Counted from the stretch's first letter, positions 40,554 to 48,582 are shown. The stretch is 64,000 bases of DNA from Chitinophagaceae bacterium (GCA_016720745.1 JADKKA010000006.1:124001-188000), one strand, 5' to 3'. Notes: a model not told the origin generated them from the letters alone. Numbers and translations: made by a program.

Positions 40554-41012
40554 TCAGTTCCGGCGTCTATTCCGGTTCTGCCAGTTGTTATGCTCCGGGT
40601 GCTCTTTTATCTTGAAGTACCTGGAGTCTTTGCTGTTCCTGATAGATTCCTGATTATGATTGTTTTTATAGGTAGCGTATTTGGTCCGGTACATTCCGGC
40701 GTTGCGATAGGGGCGGTTATCATTGACCACTACTTTGTAACCTGAGTATAAGTCGTAGTTACGATACTGGCGGGGAAGGCTGGCACTGAATACCCAGCGA
40801 CCTCTTTGTTCGTACACATACTGGCGTCTTGACACATTGTAGAATACATCGATCTCTGGTAAATAATAGTACTCTGCCCTGTCATATCCGGATGGACCCC
40901 AAACCGGTTGTGACCCTATATTGGCCCTGATGCTGATGCGGAGCTGGGCCGAAGCCTCCTGGAACAGGATCGATCCAAGGATGAATCCTGATAATAAAAG
41001 TATTTTTTTCAT
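40554..41012 (-). CDS. Secreted hypothetical protein, 152 residues
   Basis: Signal peptide of about 22 residues ending ASAQ, then an aromatic-rich body (YYYLPEIDVFYNVSRRQYVY, then GRWVFSASLPRQYRNYDLYS) and a lysine/asparagine-rich tail ending NRNRRRN. This arrangement recurs in Chitinophagaceae periplasmic proteins that I cannot assign a function. Tyrosine-rich strands suggest a small beta domain. Confidence 0.65.
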   Translation of the reverse strand: MKKILLLSGFILGSILFQEASAQLRISIRANIGSQPVWGPSGYDRAEYYYLPEIDVFYNVSRRQYVYEQRGRWVFSASLPRQYRNYDLYSGYKVVVNDNRPYRNAGMYRTKYATYKNNHNQESIRNSKDSRYFKIKEHPEHNNWQNRNRRRN

Positions 41013-41073
41013 TTCTTTTTATTTAGGGTGATGAAGTTGCCGGTATTTGTTTTTTTTCCGTCAACTGATGGTC

Positions 41074-41259
41074 TTACATACCGGCAATGATCTGCTGAAT
41101 TTCCTTTTTTGTTTTACCGAGCTTTTGCTCCAGTTTTTTCATCATCTGTTCTTCTTCACCTGCTTCAAAAAAAAGGTCATCATCTGTAAGAGAATCAAAT
41201 TTTTGTTTCAATCTTTCTTTTTGTCGTTTCCAGTTACCTTTTTGTTCTGTTGTATTCAT
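41074..41259 (-). CDS. CsbD-like stress protein
   Basis: A 61-residue protein with the CsbD pattern: GNWKRQKERLKQKFDSLTDD, then LFFEAGEEEQMMKKLEQKLG and KTKKEIQQII. It is soluble and helical. CsbD proteins are general stress proteins of unknown mechanism in many bacteria. Immediately upstream on the minus strand, GTGAAAATTC at about 41279-41288 partly resembles the recurrent motif of this cluster. Confidence 0.8.
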   Translation of the reverse strand: MNTTEQKGNWKRQKERLKQKFDSLTDDDLFFEAGEEEQMMKKLEQKLGKTKKEIQQIIAGM

Positions 41260-41387
41260 TTTATCGTATTTGTTGTGAAAGAATTTTCACATAGTAAAGA
41301 TGAATATTTAGCCGCGCGTGATCATTACAGCATTAGGGTAATACATTACAGCTTTCCTACTTCCTGACCGGAAGCAGATGGAATAGA

Positions 41388-41996
41388 TCAGAAAACATTC
41401 CGGCTGTCACCATTATGGCTCCAGCTGCTTTCTATTAGCCCTGACTTCATTTTTGTCAGTTCCATTTCACAGGAAATTGTCACTTCTTCCCCTGCCATGA
41501 TACCACCGGTTAATAAGGGTGATTTAAAGATGAGTCCCCAGTCGGAGCGATTGATAATGCCGTCAACCTGGAAACCACTTCTTACCATTCCGGCATCATC
41601 GGTCATTACAGCTCCAAACCTCATCTTCAACACTACTGTTTTGGAAATTCCATTAATGGTCAGTTTGCCTTCCAGGCGATGGTTACCCTCTTCATCCTGT
41701 TTGCCAACTGAAGAAGCCACAAAACGCATCCGGGGGTGAAAGGCGGTATTAAAAAATTCAGGGCCGCGAAGCTGTTCATCCCTTTCTTTATTCCCGGTAT
41801 CAATGGAAGCGATATCAATCCACATGTCTATGGAAGTAGTGGTAATATTCTCATTGGTGATACTGATCGTTCCGTCAAATATTTTGAATACACCCCTGAT
41901 CTGTGCAATCATCAGGTGCCTGATTTTAAAGCCAATCCTGCTATGTTTATGGTCAATCGCCCACTGTTCTGTTTTATGAAAAGTTAGATTTCTCAT
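41388..41996 (-). CDS. YceI-family lipocalin-like protein
   Basis: A 202-residue protein of the YceI family, a lipocalin-like beta barrel that binds polyisoprenoid-type lipids. Seen: WAIDHKHSRIGFKIRHLMIA, GVFKIFDGTISIT, TGNKERDEQLRGPEFFNTA and LTINGISKTVVLKM. No signal peptide is found, so this member is probably cytoplasmic. It lies between the CsbD and Dps genes on the same strand and fits a stress or envelope role. Binding of a specific lipid is not supported by the sequence alone. Confidence 0.85.
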   Translation of the reverse strand: MRNLTFHKTEQWAIDHKHSRIGFKIRHLMIAQIRGVFKIFDGTISITNENITTTSIDMWIDIASIDTGNKERDEQLRGPEFFNTAFHPRMRFVASSVGKQDEEGNHRLEGKLTINGISKTVVLKMRFGAVMTDDAGMVRSGFQVDGIINRSDWGLIFKSPLLTGGIMAGEEVTISCEMELTKMKSGLIESSWSHNGDSRNVF

Positions 41997-42015
41997 GAAA
42001 TTGTGTTTAGGTATT

Positions 42016-42492
42016 TTAATTCACGTACCTGCGGAGTACCCAGGCCATTGTCTCGTGTTCTTCCATGATACCCGTCATGAAGTCGATTGTGCCGGCATCT
42101 TTACTTTTTTCACTGCTGTCGGTAATGTTCTTCCTCAGCTCCTGAATCAGGGATTCATGGTCGCCCAGTAATTCACGGATCATATCTTTTTGAGAAGGGT
42201 ATTCCTCCGGCGATTCTTTTAGTCTCGTCTGGGCCAGGAACTCCTGCATGGTGCCAATTGTGTTGCAACCCAGTTTATTGATTCTTTCTGCTACCTGATC
42301 AATGGTTTCTTCCAGTGAACTGTATTGGTCCTGAAATAATTTATGCAGTTCCATAAAATTGTAACCGTTGATGTTCCAGTGAAATTTTCTGGTCTTCACA
42401 TACAATGTCATTTCATCTGCCAGTATCATGGACAATTGCGTTGTACTTTTCTGCAGGTTATTTTCTGTAATACCAATATTAGGTTTCATCAT
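42016..42492 (-). CDS. dps: Dps-family ferritin-like DNA-protection protein
   Basis: A 158-residue protein with a ferritin-like four-helix fold. Seen: LADEMTLYVKTRKFHWNING with the histidine and the FHWN signature of the ferroxidase site, LHKLFQDQYSSLEETIDQVAER with the acidic partners, and the late helix. Dps dodecamers oxidise ferrous iron with peroxide and store it, and many bind DNA under oxidative stress. The N-terminus is short (about 20 residues), so DNA binding through a long tail is doubtful. It lies seven bases after a small hypothetical gene and upstream of the YceI gene on the same strand. Confidence 0.92.
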   Translation of the reverse strand: MMKPNIGITENNLQKSTTQLSMILADEMTLYVKTRKFHWNINGYNFMELHKLFQDQYSSLEETIDQVAERINKLGCNTIGTMQEFLAQTRLKESPEEYPSQKDMIRELLGDHESLIQELRKNITDSSEKSKDAGTIDFMTGIMEEHETMAWVLRRYVN

Positions 42493-42499
42493 TATTTAA

Positions 42500-42760
42500 T
42501 TAAGAAGTGATAGAGAGTAATTCGGACAGCAGGTGGTCTGGCAGTGGAAGCGGCATCGGTTTCAAGGCTAAAGGCAGCAACTGGCTTTCAGTGGAAAAAC
42601 TGTTGCTGTTATCCCTTCTGTTTTCGTTTTGTGTTGGTATTTCTACTGCGACTGATTCCAGTACAGTTTCGATCATGACGGCAATGTCTTCTCCTCCCTT
42701 ACCTGTATTCAAAAATTGCCGGCTCGCGAAAGGGTGGTTTGATGGGGTTAAGGTACTCAT
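42500..42760 (-). CDS. Hypothetical protein, 86 residues, upstream of dps
   Basis: An unrecognised small protein with a polar centre (PTQNENRRDNSNSFSTESQL) and a leucine/proline-rich C-terminus. It is seven bases from dps, so co-transcription is likely. The opposite strand has an overlapping frame of equal length; the minus orientation is preferred because it fits the operon and has the recurrent motif 85 bases upstream. Confidence 0.45.
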   Translation of the reverse strand: MSTLTPSNHPFASRQFLNTGKGGEDIAVMIETVLESVAVEIPTQNENRRDNSNSFSTESQLLPLALKPMPLPLPDHLLSELLSITS

Positions 42761-42844
42761 GGCGTAAAATTTATATCGTTAAGCCGGGTTCATTGAAGGT
42801 GGGTTTTATATTAGTACTGATCATTATACAGTTATAACAGCTTT

Positions 42845-42858
42845 TTATAAAATTCACA
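42845..42858 (-). promoter_or_regulatory. Recurrent 14-bp motif, copy 3 (one mismatch)
   Basis: TTATAAAATTCACA, one base different from the other two copies, 85 bases before the gene that precedes dps. Read on the minus strand as TGTGAATTTTATAA. Confidence 0.4.
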
Positions 42859-42908
42859 GATTTTTTCAGCGCAAAAAGCAGGTGCCGGATCTTCAGGCAG
42901 GAGGGATA

Positions 42909-43187
42909 TTACCTGGGCTGTATTTTTGCCCTTCCGGTACGTTGTTCTTCATGAATCAACCAGCCTCTGACAGTTGGAATCTCAGCCGGGCTATATAGCC
43001 CCGGATGATTAGTATATGCCCTCCATTCATCTGTATGAATGAATAGCGATGATTGGTTTGTCTCACCCTGCCATTGTATGGAACCGGAAGCAGGCTCCTG
43101 TTCGGGCATCAGGAAACTACCCCTGTGATGTTGGCGGGAACTCAGGGACAATCGACGTGTATTTATATTAAGAATGGGTGCTGGCAT
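42909..43187 (-). CDS. Hypothetical protein, 92 residues
   Basis: I do not recognise this protein. It is basic and polar with no signal peptide or membrane segment (RRLSLSSRQHHRGSFLMPEQ, then WLIHEEQRTGRAKIQPR). Its start overlaps the end of the 68-residue gene upstream by about 20 bases, which favours it as a translated, coupled gene. Confidence 0.4.
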   Translation of the reverse strand: MPAPILNINTRRLSLSSRQHHRGSFLMPEQEPASGSIQWQGETNQSSLFIHTDEWRAYTNHPGLYSPAEIPTVRGWLIHEEQRTGRAKIQPR

Positions 43188-43374
43188 AGTTGGATAGCAT
43201 AACAGTCAGGGAATCATTGTAATCGCTCAATATTTGCTGGTTCATCACCGGTTCATTCATATCAGGGATGGTCACCGGCATCTCTTCCAGAAATTTGTAT
43301 AATTCCGGATGCTCAAGCTGTATCAGCATGGTTGTCTGCAGGATCATTTGGGATGACTGTTTCATGCTTTTCAT
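43168..43374 (-). CDS. Hypothetical protein, 68 residues
   Basis: A small, methionine- and glutamate-rich, probably helical protein (MKSMKQSSQMILQTTMLIQL, then LYKFLEEMPVTIPDMNEPVM). It lies between two other small genes of the same strand, 22 bases after the membrane protein gene. The family is unknown to me. Confidence 0.5.
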   Translation of the reverse strand: MKSMKQSSQMILQTTMLIQLEHPELYKFLEEMPVTIPDMNEPVMNQQILSDYNDSLTVMLSNYASTHS

Positions 43375-43396
43375 AGCTGTTGCCGGCTTTGACGGC

Positions 43397-43729
43397 TTAA
43401 TGAAAGCTCCTATGCATCAGATCGGGAATCGGCCATCTTGTATTTTCATAATGAAAATTAGCTTCGTAACTGGTCACTGTTCGGAGCACTTTCAGTTTCC
43501 CATTAATTTTTTGGATGAGTTTCCCACTGGGAAACCTGGATTTGTTAATCTCTGTCAGTGCATTTTCGTAACCCAGGATGGCGGCTTCAAAATTTCCGCA
43601 ATTTTCATTTCTTAGGGCATCCCTGAATAAAGAGACAGGTATACTTTTTCGGGTGTATAAACTATAGCCGGTGATGGCAGCAGCTACCAGAAAAACAGCA
43701 GCGAAAATGAAATAAATGAGGATGCTCAT
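43397..43729 (-). CDS. Small membrane-anchored protein with a TPR-like segment
   Basis: A 110-residue protein with one N-terminal transmembrane helix (ILIYFIFAAVFLVAAAITGY) and a soluble part that includes LFRDALRNENCGNFEAAILG followed by YENALTEINKS, a helix pair of the TPR style. It heads the three small genes down to 42909 on the same strand. No function is evident. Confidence 0.6.
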   Translation of the reverse strand: MSILIYFIFAAVFLVAAAITGYSLYTRKSIPVSLFRDALRNENCGNFEAAILGYENALTEINKSRFPSGKLIQKINGKLKVLRTVTSYEANFHYENTRWPIPDLMHRSFH

Positions 43730-43811
43730 GGGAGGGACCAGCAGGGGAAAACTGCAGTATTTAAAGTTCAGTCAGTTAGGAAATATTTGTTTACAAGCTT
43801 GCCAATCTTTG

Positions 43812-44429
43812 TTACATGATTGCTACAATCAGCCTGTTTAGCTCTCTGGTTTGTACCGGTGGATATTCTCCGATATTTTCCAGCATGGTGCGTCTTTGTT
43901 TTTTTAGTTGTTTGAAGTGAGAAGGCGTTAACCCGGTTACTTTCTTGAACTGGGTGGACAAATGGGCAACACTGCTGTAATGCATCATGTAGGCGATTTC
44001 GGTCAGGTTCAGTTCATTATACACCAGTAACTCCTTCACCCGTTCTATTTTATGGGCGATGATAAATTTTTCGATCGTGGTGCCCTGTACTGCTGAAAAC
44101 AGGTTGGCGAGGTAGGTATAGTCGTATTTCAGTTTTTCACTGAGGTAGACGGAAAAGTTCACAATGAGTGGTTCATCCGAGTAATGTACCAGTTCGATAA
44201 TAACATTCTTGATTTTCTGGATCAGTACACTTTTCTTATCATCCATTAATTCAAGGCCAAACTTTAATAGTTTAGTTCTGAATACTTCCTGCTGTTCAGG
44301 GGTAATTGTTTCCATAATTTCCGCTGATCCCAGTTCGACAAAAGAATAATGTAGTCCCATCCTGGTCAAAACATCCTTTACTACCATTTTGCAGCGGATG
44401 CAGACCATATTTTTGATGTATAATTTCAA
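43812..44429 (-). CDS. AraC-family regulator with HMA-like metal-binding N-terminus
   Basis: A 205-residue regulator. Residues 1-70 resemble a heavy-metal-associated (HMA) ferredoxin-like domain with a CxxC-type pair, MVCIRCKMVVKDVL, followed by GLHYSFVELGSAEI. Residues 100-185 are the AraC double helix-turn-helix (IERVKELLVYNELNLTEIAY, then YSSVAHLSTQFKKVTGLTPS). The fusion suggests a sensor of a transition metal, an inference from the CIRC pair. Two 13-bp direct repeats stand 27 and 62 bases upstream of the start and may be its own operators. It is monocistronic and opposes no gene. Confidence 0.85.
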   Translation of the reverse strand: MKLYIKNMVCIRCKMVVKDVLTRMGLHYSFVELGSAEIMETITPEQQEVFRTKLLKFGLELMDDKKSVLIQKIKNVIIELVHYSDEPLIVNFSVYLSEKLKYDYTYLANLFSAVQGTTIEKFIIAHKIERVKELLVYNELNLTEIAYMMHYSSVAHLSTQFKKVTGLTPSHFKQLKKQRRTMLENIGEYPPVQTRELNRLIVAIM

Positions 44430-44455
44430 AGTGCGTAATTAATGACAATTGTTGC

Positions 44456-44503
44456 AGGAAAGATGAAGCTAAAACGCAACAACTAAAATGAGGAAAGATG
44501 AAG
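44456..44503 (-). promoter_or_regulatory. Direct repeats upstream of the AraC-type gene
   Basis: AGGAAAGATGAAG occurs twice, at 44456-44468 and 44491-44503, 35 bases apart start to start. They precede the AraC-type gene by 27 and 62 bases, so an autoregulatory operator is a reasonable guess. Confidence 0.4.
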
Positions 44504-44666
44504 GTAGTGTATATAGCTTGGTAAACAGGGGTTTTGAGGCAAATGAATGAATTATAGAAGTATATCAACTGTATTTTATAATGCCGGAGTGAAAAAAATA
44601 GTGAATTGTCACTGATTTGTGAGTTACTGCAGTTTTTTCTTCTAAAGTGTAGTTAATCAGCAGGAT

Positions 44667-45023
44667 CTATTTAAAGAAGCCAAAAAGACCTTTTGGTTCT
44701 TCCATTCCCACCCAAACTGCCTCCTCCCGGATTTCTACCGGCCAGTGTTTTAGAAAATAGCCTTCACCGCTCACATTGCGGCCATTGGACATACAGAATT
44801 TATAGCGGTGGAGCGGACAAACCACATTGCCCAGTGCGTCGAGATAACCATGGGCCATTAAACCGCCGGCATGGGGGCATTTATAAGCAAAGGCAAAAAC
44901 CTGATCCTGCCAACGCGCAATGCAGATTTTTTTTCCTTTTACTTCCGTTATGGCAATATGATTATCTGCGAAGTCGAGTTCGTTGATGTGGTTCGCTATT
45001 TTGGTCCAGGAGAGGGAAGTCAT
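44667..45023 (-). CDS. Rieske [2Fe-2S] ferredoxin-like protein
   Basis: A 118-residue soluble Rieske protein. The cluster ligands are visible as CPHAGG, giving Cys and His, and VCPLHRYKF, giving Cys and His, in the C-x-H...C-x2-H order. It is an electron-transfer subunit of the small, NirD/dioxygenase-ferredoxin type; no oxygenase partner is seen nearby. The start codon ATG lies at the end of a heptamer tandem repeat, ACTAATG, and a second out-of-frame ATG stands 14 bases upstream in the same repeat. Repeat-length change could alter the leader and thus expression. Confidence 0.85.
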   Translation of the reverse strand: MTSLSWTKIANHINELDFADNHIAITEVKGKKICIARWQDQVFAFAYKCPHAGGLMAHGYLDALGNVVCPLHRYKFCMSNGRNVSGEGYFLKHWPVEIREEAVWVGMEEPKGLFGFFK

Positions 45024-45092
45024 TAGTTGATAGTCATTAGTCGTCAGTCGTCAGTCGGCAGTCGGCAGTCGGCAGTCGGCAGTCGGCAGTCT
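45024..45092. repeat. 7-bp tandem repeat in the leader of the Rieske gene
   Basis: Read on the minus strand, five copies of ACTGCCG, two of ACTGACG, then ACTAATG, ACTATCA and ACTAATG, the last supplying the start codon of the Rieske gene. The 7-base register is unbroken from about 45092 to the gene start. Confidence 0.85.
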
Positions 45093-45240
45093 GATGCGGC
45101 TGTCAAGATAAGACGGGTTGTTGGTTTTTTTGGAGTGAGGGTAAGGAATTTTTTACCGGTGCGGGCAGAGAAATGAGATAAAGAGGATGCGCAGAGGAAT
45201 GATTCTGTCTGATTGGTGAATAGGGCTCCTCCTTTTAAAC

Positions 45241-45280
45241 TTCTCAACCACTCAACAACTCAACTACTCAACCTCTCAAC
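45241..45280. repeat. 8-bp tandem repeat directly after hflX
   Basis: Five 8-base units sharing the core CTCAAC (TTCTCAAC, CACTCAAC, AACTCAAC, TACTCAAC, CTCTCAAC). The last base of the array is the last base of the hflX stop codon. Confidence 0.8.
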
Positions 45281-46470
45281 TAATACAAAAACTCTGACTT
45301 ATAAGGGTACCTCACCCGATACATGGACCTTACTTTATCAAGAATTGATTTCCTTAGCTGATCAATATTCTTTTTTTCGAGGGCGGAAACAAAAACAGCA
45401 TTGCCGCCTGTTTCATGTTGCCAGCGTTCGTAGAGGTCTTCCAGGATTTCTTTTTTTGTATTTTCTTCCAGCCATTCGTCAAAGGTGTAGGCTTCGTAGA
45501 GATCCATTTTATTGAAGATGGTGAGCACTGGTTTGTCGTGGGCATCCAGTTCATGAAGGGTTTTATTCACCACAGCAATCTGTTCTTCATAAGCGGGATG
45601 GGATACATCCACTACATGCAGGAGGATATCTGATTCCCTTACTTCGTCAAGCGTGCTTTTAAAGCTTTCCACCAGGTGGTGAGGGAGTTTGCGGATAAAA
45701 CCTACGGTGTCGCTCAAGAGAAACGGCGTGGTTTCAAAAACAACTTTACTGGTTGTTGTATCAAGTGTGGCGAATAATTTATTTTCGGCAAACACATCTC
45801 TTTTGCTCAGCAGGTTCATGATCGTGCTCTTGCCCACATTGGTATACCCTACAAGGGCTACCCTGATAAATTCTCCTCTTTCTTTACGCTGGGTGAAAGA
45901 TTGTTTGTCAATTTCTGCCAGTCTTTTTCGCAGCAGTGATATTTTATCCCGGACAATCCTTCTGTCTGTTTCAATTTCTGTTTCGCCTGGTCCTCTGGTA
46001 CCAATACCTCCGCCTAATCGTTCCAGGTGTTTCCACATGCCGCGGAGGCGGGGCAGGATATACTGGTATTGGGCCAGTTCCACCTGTGCCCGGGCCTGTG
46101 CGGTTTTAGCGCGGCTGGCGAAGATGTCGAGGATCAGGTCACTGCGGTCAATGGTTTTTATTTCCAGGGCTTTTTCAATATTGTTGATCTGTGCGCCGCT
46201 GAGTTCGTCATCAAATATGATGATGCGGATATCACGGCCCTGAATATACTGGCGGATTTCTTCCAGTTTACCCTTGCCGACAAATGTACGGCTGTCGGGG
46301 TGCGGGAGTTTTTGTGTAAAGCGTTTAACGGCTACCGCGCCGGCGGTTTCGGCCAAAAAGGCGAGTTCGTCGAGGTATTCGTTGAGTTGTTGTTCGGTTT
46401 GGTCTTTGTGTACGAGACCGACTAAAACGGCTTTTTCTTCTTTTTGAATTTTCTTCTTGGTATCGAGCAT
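45280..46470 (-). CDS. hflX: GTPase HflX
   Basis: A 396-residue translational GTPase of the OBG-HflX group. The N-terminal HflX domain (LVGLVHKDQTEQQLNEYLDE, then TFVGKGKLEEI) and the coiled-coil linker with GGGIGTRGPGETEIE precede the G domain: G1 GYTNVGKST near residue 207, G3 DTVGFI near 253, G4 NKMD near 325 and G5 VSALEKK. HflX splits stalled or hibernating ribosomes in a nucleotide-dependent way under stress. The length and motif order are those of the family. The stop codon is followed directly by an 8-bp tandem repeat, and the next gene upstream is far off, so it is probably monocistronic. Confidence 0.95.
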   Translation of the reverse strand: MLDTKKKIQKEEKAVLVGLVHKDQTEQQLNEYLDELAFLAETAGAVAVKRFTQKLPHPDSRTFVGKGKLEEIRQYIQGRDIRIIIFDDELSGAQINNIEKALEIKTIDRSDLILDIFASRAKTAQARAQVELAQYQYILPRLRGMWKHLERLGGGIGTRGPGETEIETDRRIVRDKISLLRKRLAEIDKQSFTQRKERGEFIRVALVGYTNVGKSTIMNLLSKRDVFAENKLFATLDTTTSKVVFETTPFLLSDTVGFIRKLPHHLVESFKSTLDEVRESDILLHVVDVSHPAYEEQIAVVNKTLHELDAHDKPVLTIFNKMDLYEAYTFDEWLEENTKKEILEDLYERWQHETGGNAVFVSALEKKNIDQLRKSILDKVRSMYRVRYPYKSEFLY

Positions 46471-47591
46471 ATAGGGGTTCCTTCGGAGGGTAAAATTAGA
46501 GAATAGTGGGGTGGTGGGGGAATATTTTTTTTATTTATATAATTTTTTGGGGTGAGTAATGAGGTTACGAGGTTTTATTCAGCCTTACTGATATTATTTT
46601 CTTTTTTCTTGATAAAGTGGGACCAGATCTTACTGCCAGATTTTTACTGGCTACAAACTGATGTGCTATCACTATTTAAAAAGCAATTTTATTATTTTTT
46701 TGGAGACAAGGGCTTGAATTTGGAGGTAGCTTTTTTAAGAGTCTTTTCTCTACTTACTTTTTTTCTTGATAAAAAAAGTAACAAAAAAATCAAGACGGTT
46801 CGAAGCGGAATTTTCCGCTCTTGGGAAATTGCTGCAGACGAACCGTCGCCCGACGCTCAAAACTTTGCACGGACCTTAATGCGGTAAGTCTTATGCGTGA
46901 TGTAGTTGAATACATTACAGCGCTGATTTTTCGATCTCCGGCCTTATAGAAAACTGAGACGAAATCCAGATCGAAAAATAGGCGCTTGCAAAATTTTACT
47001 TTATTTGGAACTCAAAAGCTATCAGATGCCCTGGCCTTTTAGTTTCTCTCATCGAAGTGTAAAAAGGTTAAAATCTCTGTCCATACGGCCAACTGAAAAA
47101 AAACGGGGAAAGGATCTTATATAGATTTAGGGCCATTGCTTTACCCTTTGTCTATTAAACAAAGCACTATTTCTTAAATCGGCTATGAGCTTTGAACATA
47201 ATGAATTTCCATAGCGCCTATTTTTCGATTTGAACAACATCACAATTTTATACATCGCTGCAAATCGAAAAATCAGCGCAGTAGGATAACCCGCCAAATC
47301 ACGCATGAAAAATCTGGCATTAAAGCCCGTGCCAGAGCTTACTTTCCGGGGGCCGGTTCGACTTCGGAAAATTCCAAAGAGAATGAATTTCCCTTTCGAA
47401 CCGGCTTGATTTTTTGTTACTTTTTTATCAAGAAAAAAGTAAGGAAAGACTCTTATTAGGAAAAAGTTTCGTTAGTTCAGCAGTACACTTCTATTTACTT
47501 TTTTTATCAAGAAAAAAAGTAAGGAAAGATTTCTTTCTTTACCAAAGACCAAATCATAACAACTTACTTCACATTTGTAAACTTGCAAAAA
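46471..47591. other. Long intergenic region with no supported gene
   Basis: About 1.1 kb between hflX and the barrel protein terminator. It holds the imperfect 0.7-kb inverted repeat and a further copy of its outer end near 47496-47531. A plus-strand frame at 46552-46887 overlaps the repeat and has low-complexity composition, so it is not annotated as a gene. Confidence 0.7.
46753..47443. repeat. Long imperfect inverted repeat (about 0.7 kb, non-coding)
   Basis: Two inverted arms, about 46753-46986 and 47213-47443, surround a unique centre. Matched pairs in order are CTTGATAAAAAAGTAAC-type ends (46753-46803 with 47397-47443), GCACGGACCTTAATGC with its diverged inverse, ATGCGTGAT (46893-46901) with ATCACGCAT, GCGCTGATTTTTCGAT (46921 region with 47264-47279) and ATCGAAAAATAGGCGCT (46970 region with 47213-47229). 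No protein-coding frame in it is convincing; it resembles a MITE-like or other dispersed element. A further copy of the outer end lies at 47496-47531. Confidence 0.75.
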
Positions 47592-47622
47592 AAAACACAG
47601 CTGATGCAATCAGCTGTGTTTT
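47592..47622. terminator. Bidirectional Rho-independent terminator
   Basis: A perfect 14-bp stem, AAAACACAGCTGAT with ATCAGCTGTGTTTT, around the loop GCA. T runs follow on both strands. It lies 22 bases after the stop of the barrel protein gene and clearly serves it. Confidence 0.9.
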
Positions 47623-47643
47623 TGATATCTTCTTTAAAAAATC

Positions 47644-48372
47644 TTACAACCCACTCAATGTAATCCCAATACTAAACGGCCTTACCACAGGTCCAAAACC
47701 ATCTTTAAACAATGGTGTTAACTGGTAACTGCCATATAAACTCACATGGCCATAGCCGATCCGCCCCTGCATACTGATCCTGTTCTTATTGAAGAAATAT
47801 TTACTGGACTCTTTTAAAGTATGATCAGCAATGGTAGCAGAAGTACTGCTTTCATACTTGGTATTGCGGGTATGGGCATTAATCAGTAACCCAACCTTCA
47901 CACCAATCGCCGCCTTCAGGCCCTTGCCATGTAAAGGATCGGAAGAAAAGCGAAACTCGATCGGAGCTTCCGCATATACCGTGGCCAGTTTGGTTTTTTT
48001 ATAATTGTTGGTATCAGAAACATTGGTGAACTGAATCGTACTGGTATTTCTTTTGATGCCCACATCTGTTTGGGAGAACACAATATGATCACTGGCAATA
48101 CCAGGTCCAAAGGCCATACTCAGCTTCGGATTGGTTTTGAAAGGAAAATCCAAAAGGAAATAAACATTAAAACTTTTAGAGAAACCCGATTTATTGATCG
48201 TGTCCGGAATCCCGGCCCAACCGGTATATCCAAACTGGAGCATGAAGTGATCGCTGGGACGATTACTCATATCAATGTTCTGTTTCTTCTTCTTGTCGGT
48301 CTGGGGATTGTTCTGTGCCATCGCAGCAAATCCAAGACATAGTAATACGGGGACGATCAGCGTTTTCTTCAT
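47644..48372 (-). CDS. Outer-membrane beta-barrel protein
   Basis: A 242-residue exported protein with a 19-residue signal peptide ending AMAQ and a lysine-rich linker (TDKKKKQNIDM). The rest is alternating beta strands in the manner of an 8-stranded porin-like barrel (HFMLQFGYTGWAGIPD, KAAIGVKVGLLINAHT, GRIGYGHVSLYGSYQLTPLF), ending in the aromatic-free strand PFSIGITLSGL, a barrel-type C-terminus. Fits the PorT/OMP_b-brl_2 type; precise function unknown. It is monocistronic with a strong terminator. Confidence 0.75.
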   Translation of the reverse strand: MKKTLIVPVLLCLGFAAMAQNNPQTDKKKKQNIDMSNRPSDHFMLQFGYTGWAGIPDTINKSGFSKSFNVYFLLDFPFKTNPKLSMAFGPGIASDHIVFSQTDVGIKRNTSTIQFTNVSDTNNYKKTKLATVYAEAPIEFRFSSDPLHGKGLKAAIGVKVGLLINAHTRNTKYESSTSATIADHTLKESSKYFFNKNRISMQGRIGYGHVSLYGSYQLTPLFKDGFGPVVRPFSIGITLSGL

Positions 48373-48478
48373 AAGTCTCGTTAAGGGCGCAAATATATTT
48401 TTCTTTGGGTTAAAGATTGGTTAATAAGGAGTAATAATTATTATTTTACTAATTTCGCCCCCTTGAGCACACCGCTCA

Positions 48479-48552
48479 GGACCCTTAGCTCAGACGGTTA
48501 GAGCATCTGACTCATAATCAGAGGGTCGTTGGTTCGATCCCAACAGGGTCCA
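48479..48552 (+). tRNA. tRNA with anticodon CAT (Met elongator or Ile2)
   Basis: A 74-base cloverleaf: the acceptor stem GGACCCT pairs with AGGGTCC, the D arm begins AGCTCAG, the anticodon stem TCTGA/TCAGA encloses CTCATAA (anticodon CAT) and the T arm has GGTTCGATCC. The discriminator is A and CCA is not encoded. The CTCATAA loop fits both elongator Met and lysidine-modified Ile2; the sequence does not settle which. Confidence 0.95.
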
Positions 48553-48555
48553 CGT

Positions 48556-48582
48556 AGGCTGCAAATACCCGCAGCCTTTTTT
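48556..48582 (+). terminator. Terminator after the tRNA
   Basis: AGGCTGC pairs with GCAGCCT around an eight-base loop and six T follow, four bases after the tRNA end. Confidence 0.8.

Noticed and set aside
46552..46887. A 111-codon gene after hflX
   Set aside because: It overlaps the inverted-repeat element, is dominated by phenylalanine and lysine from T/A runs and has no recognisable start region.
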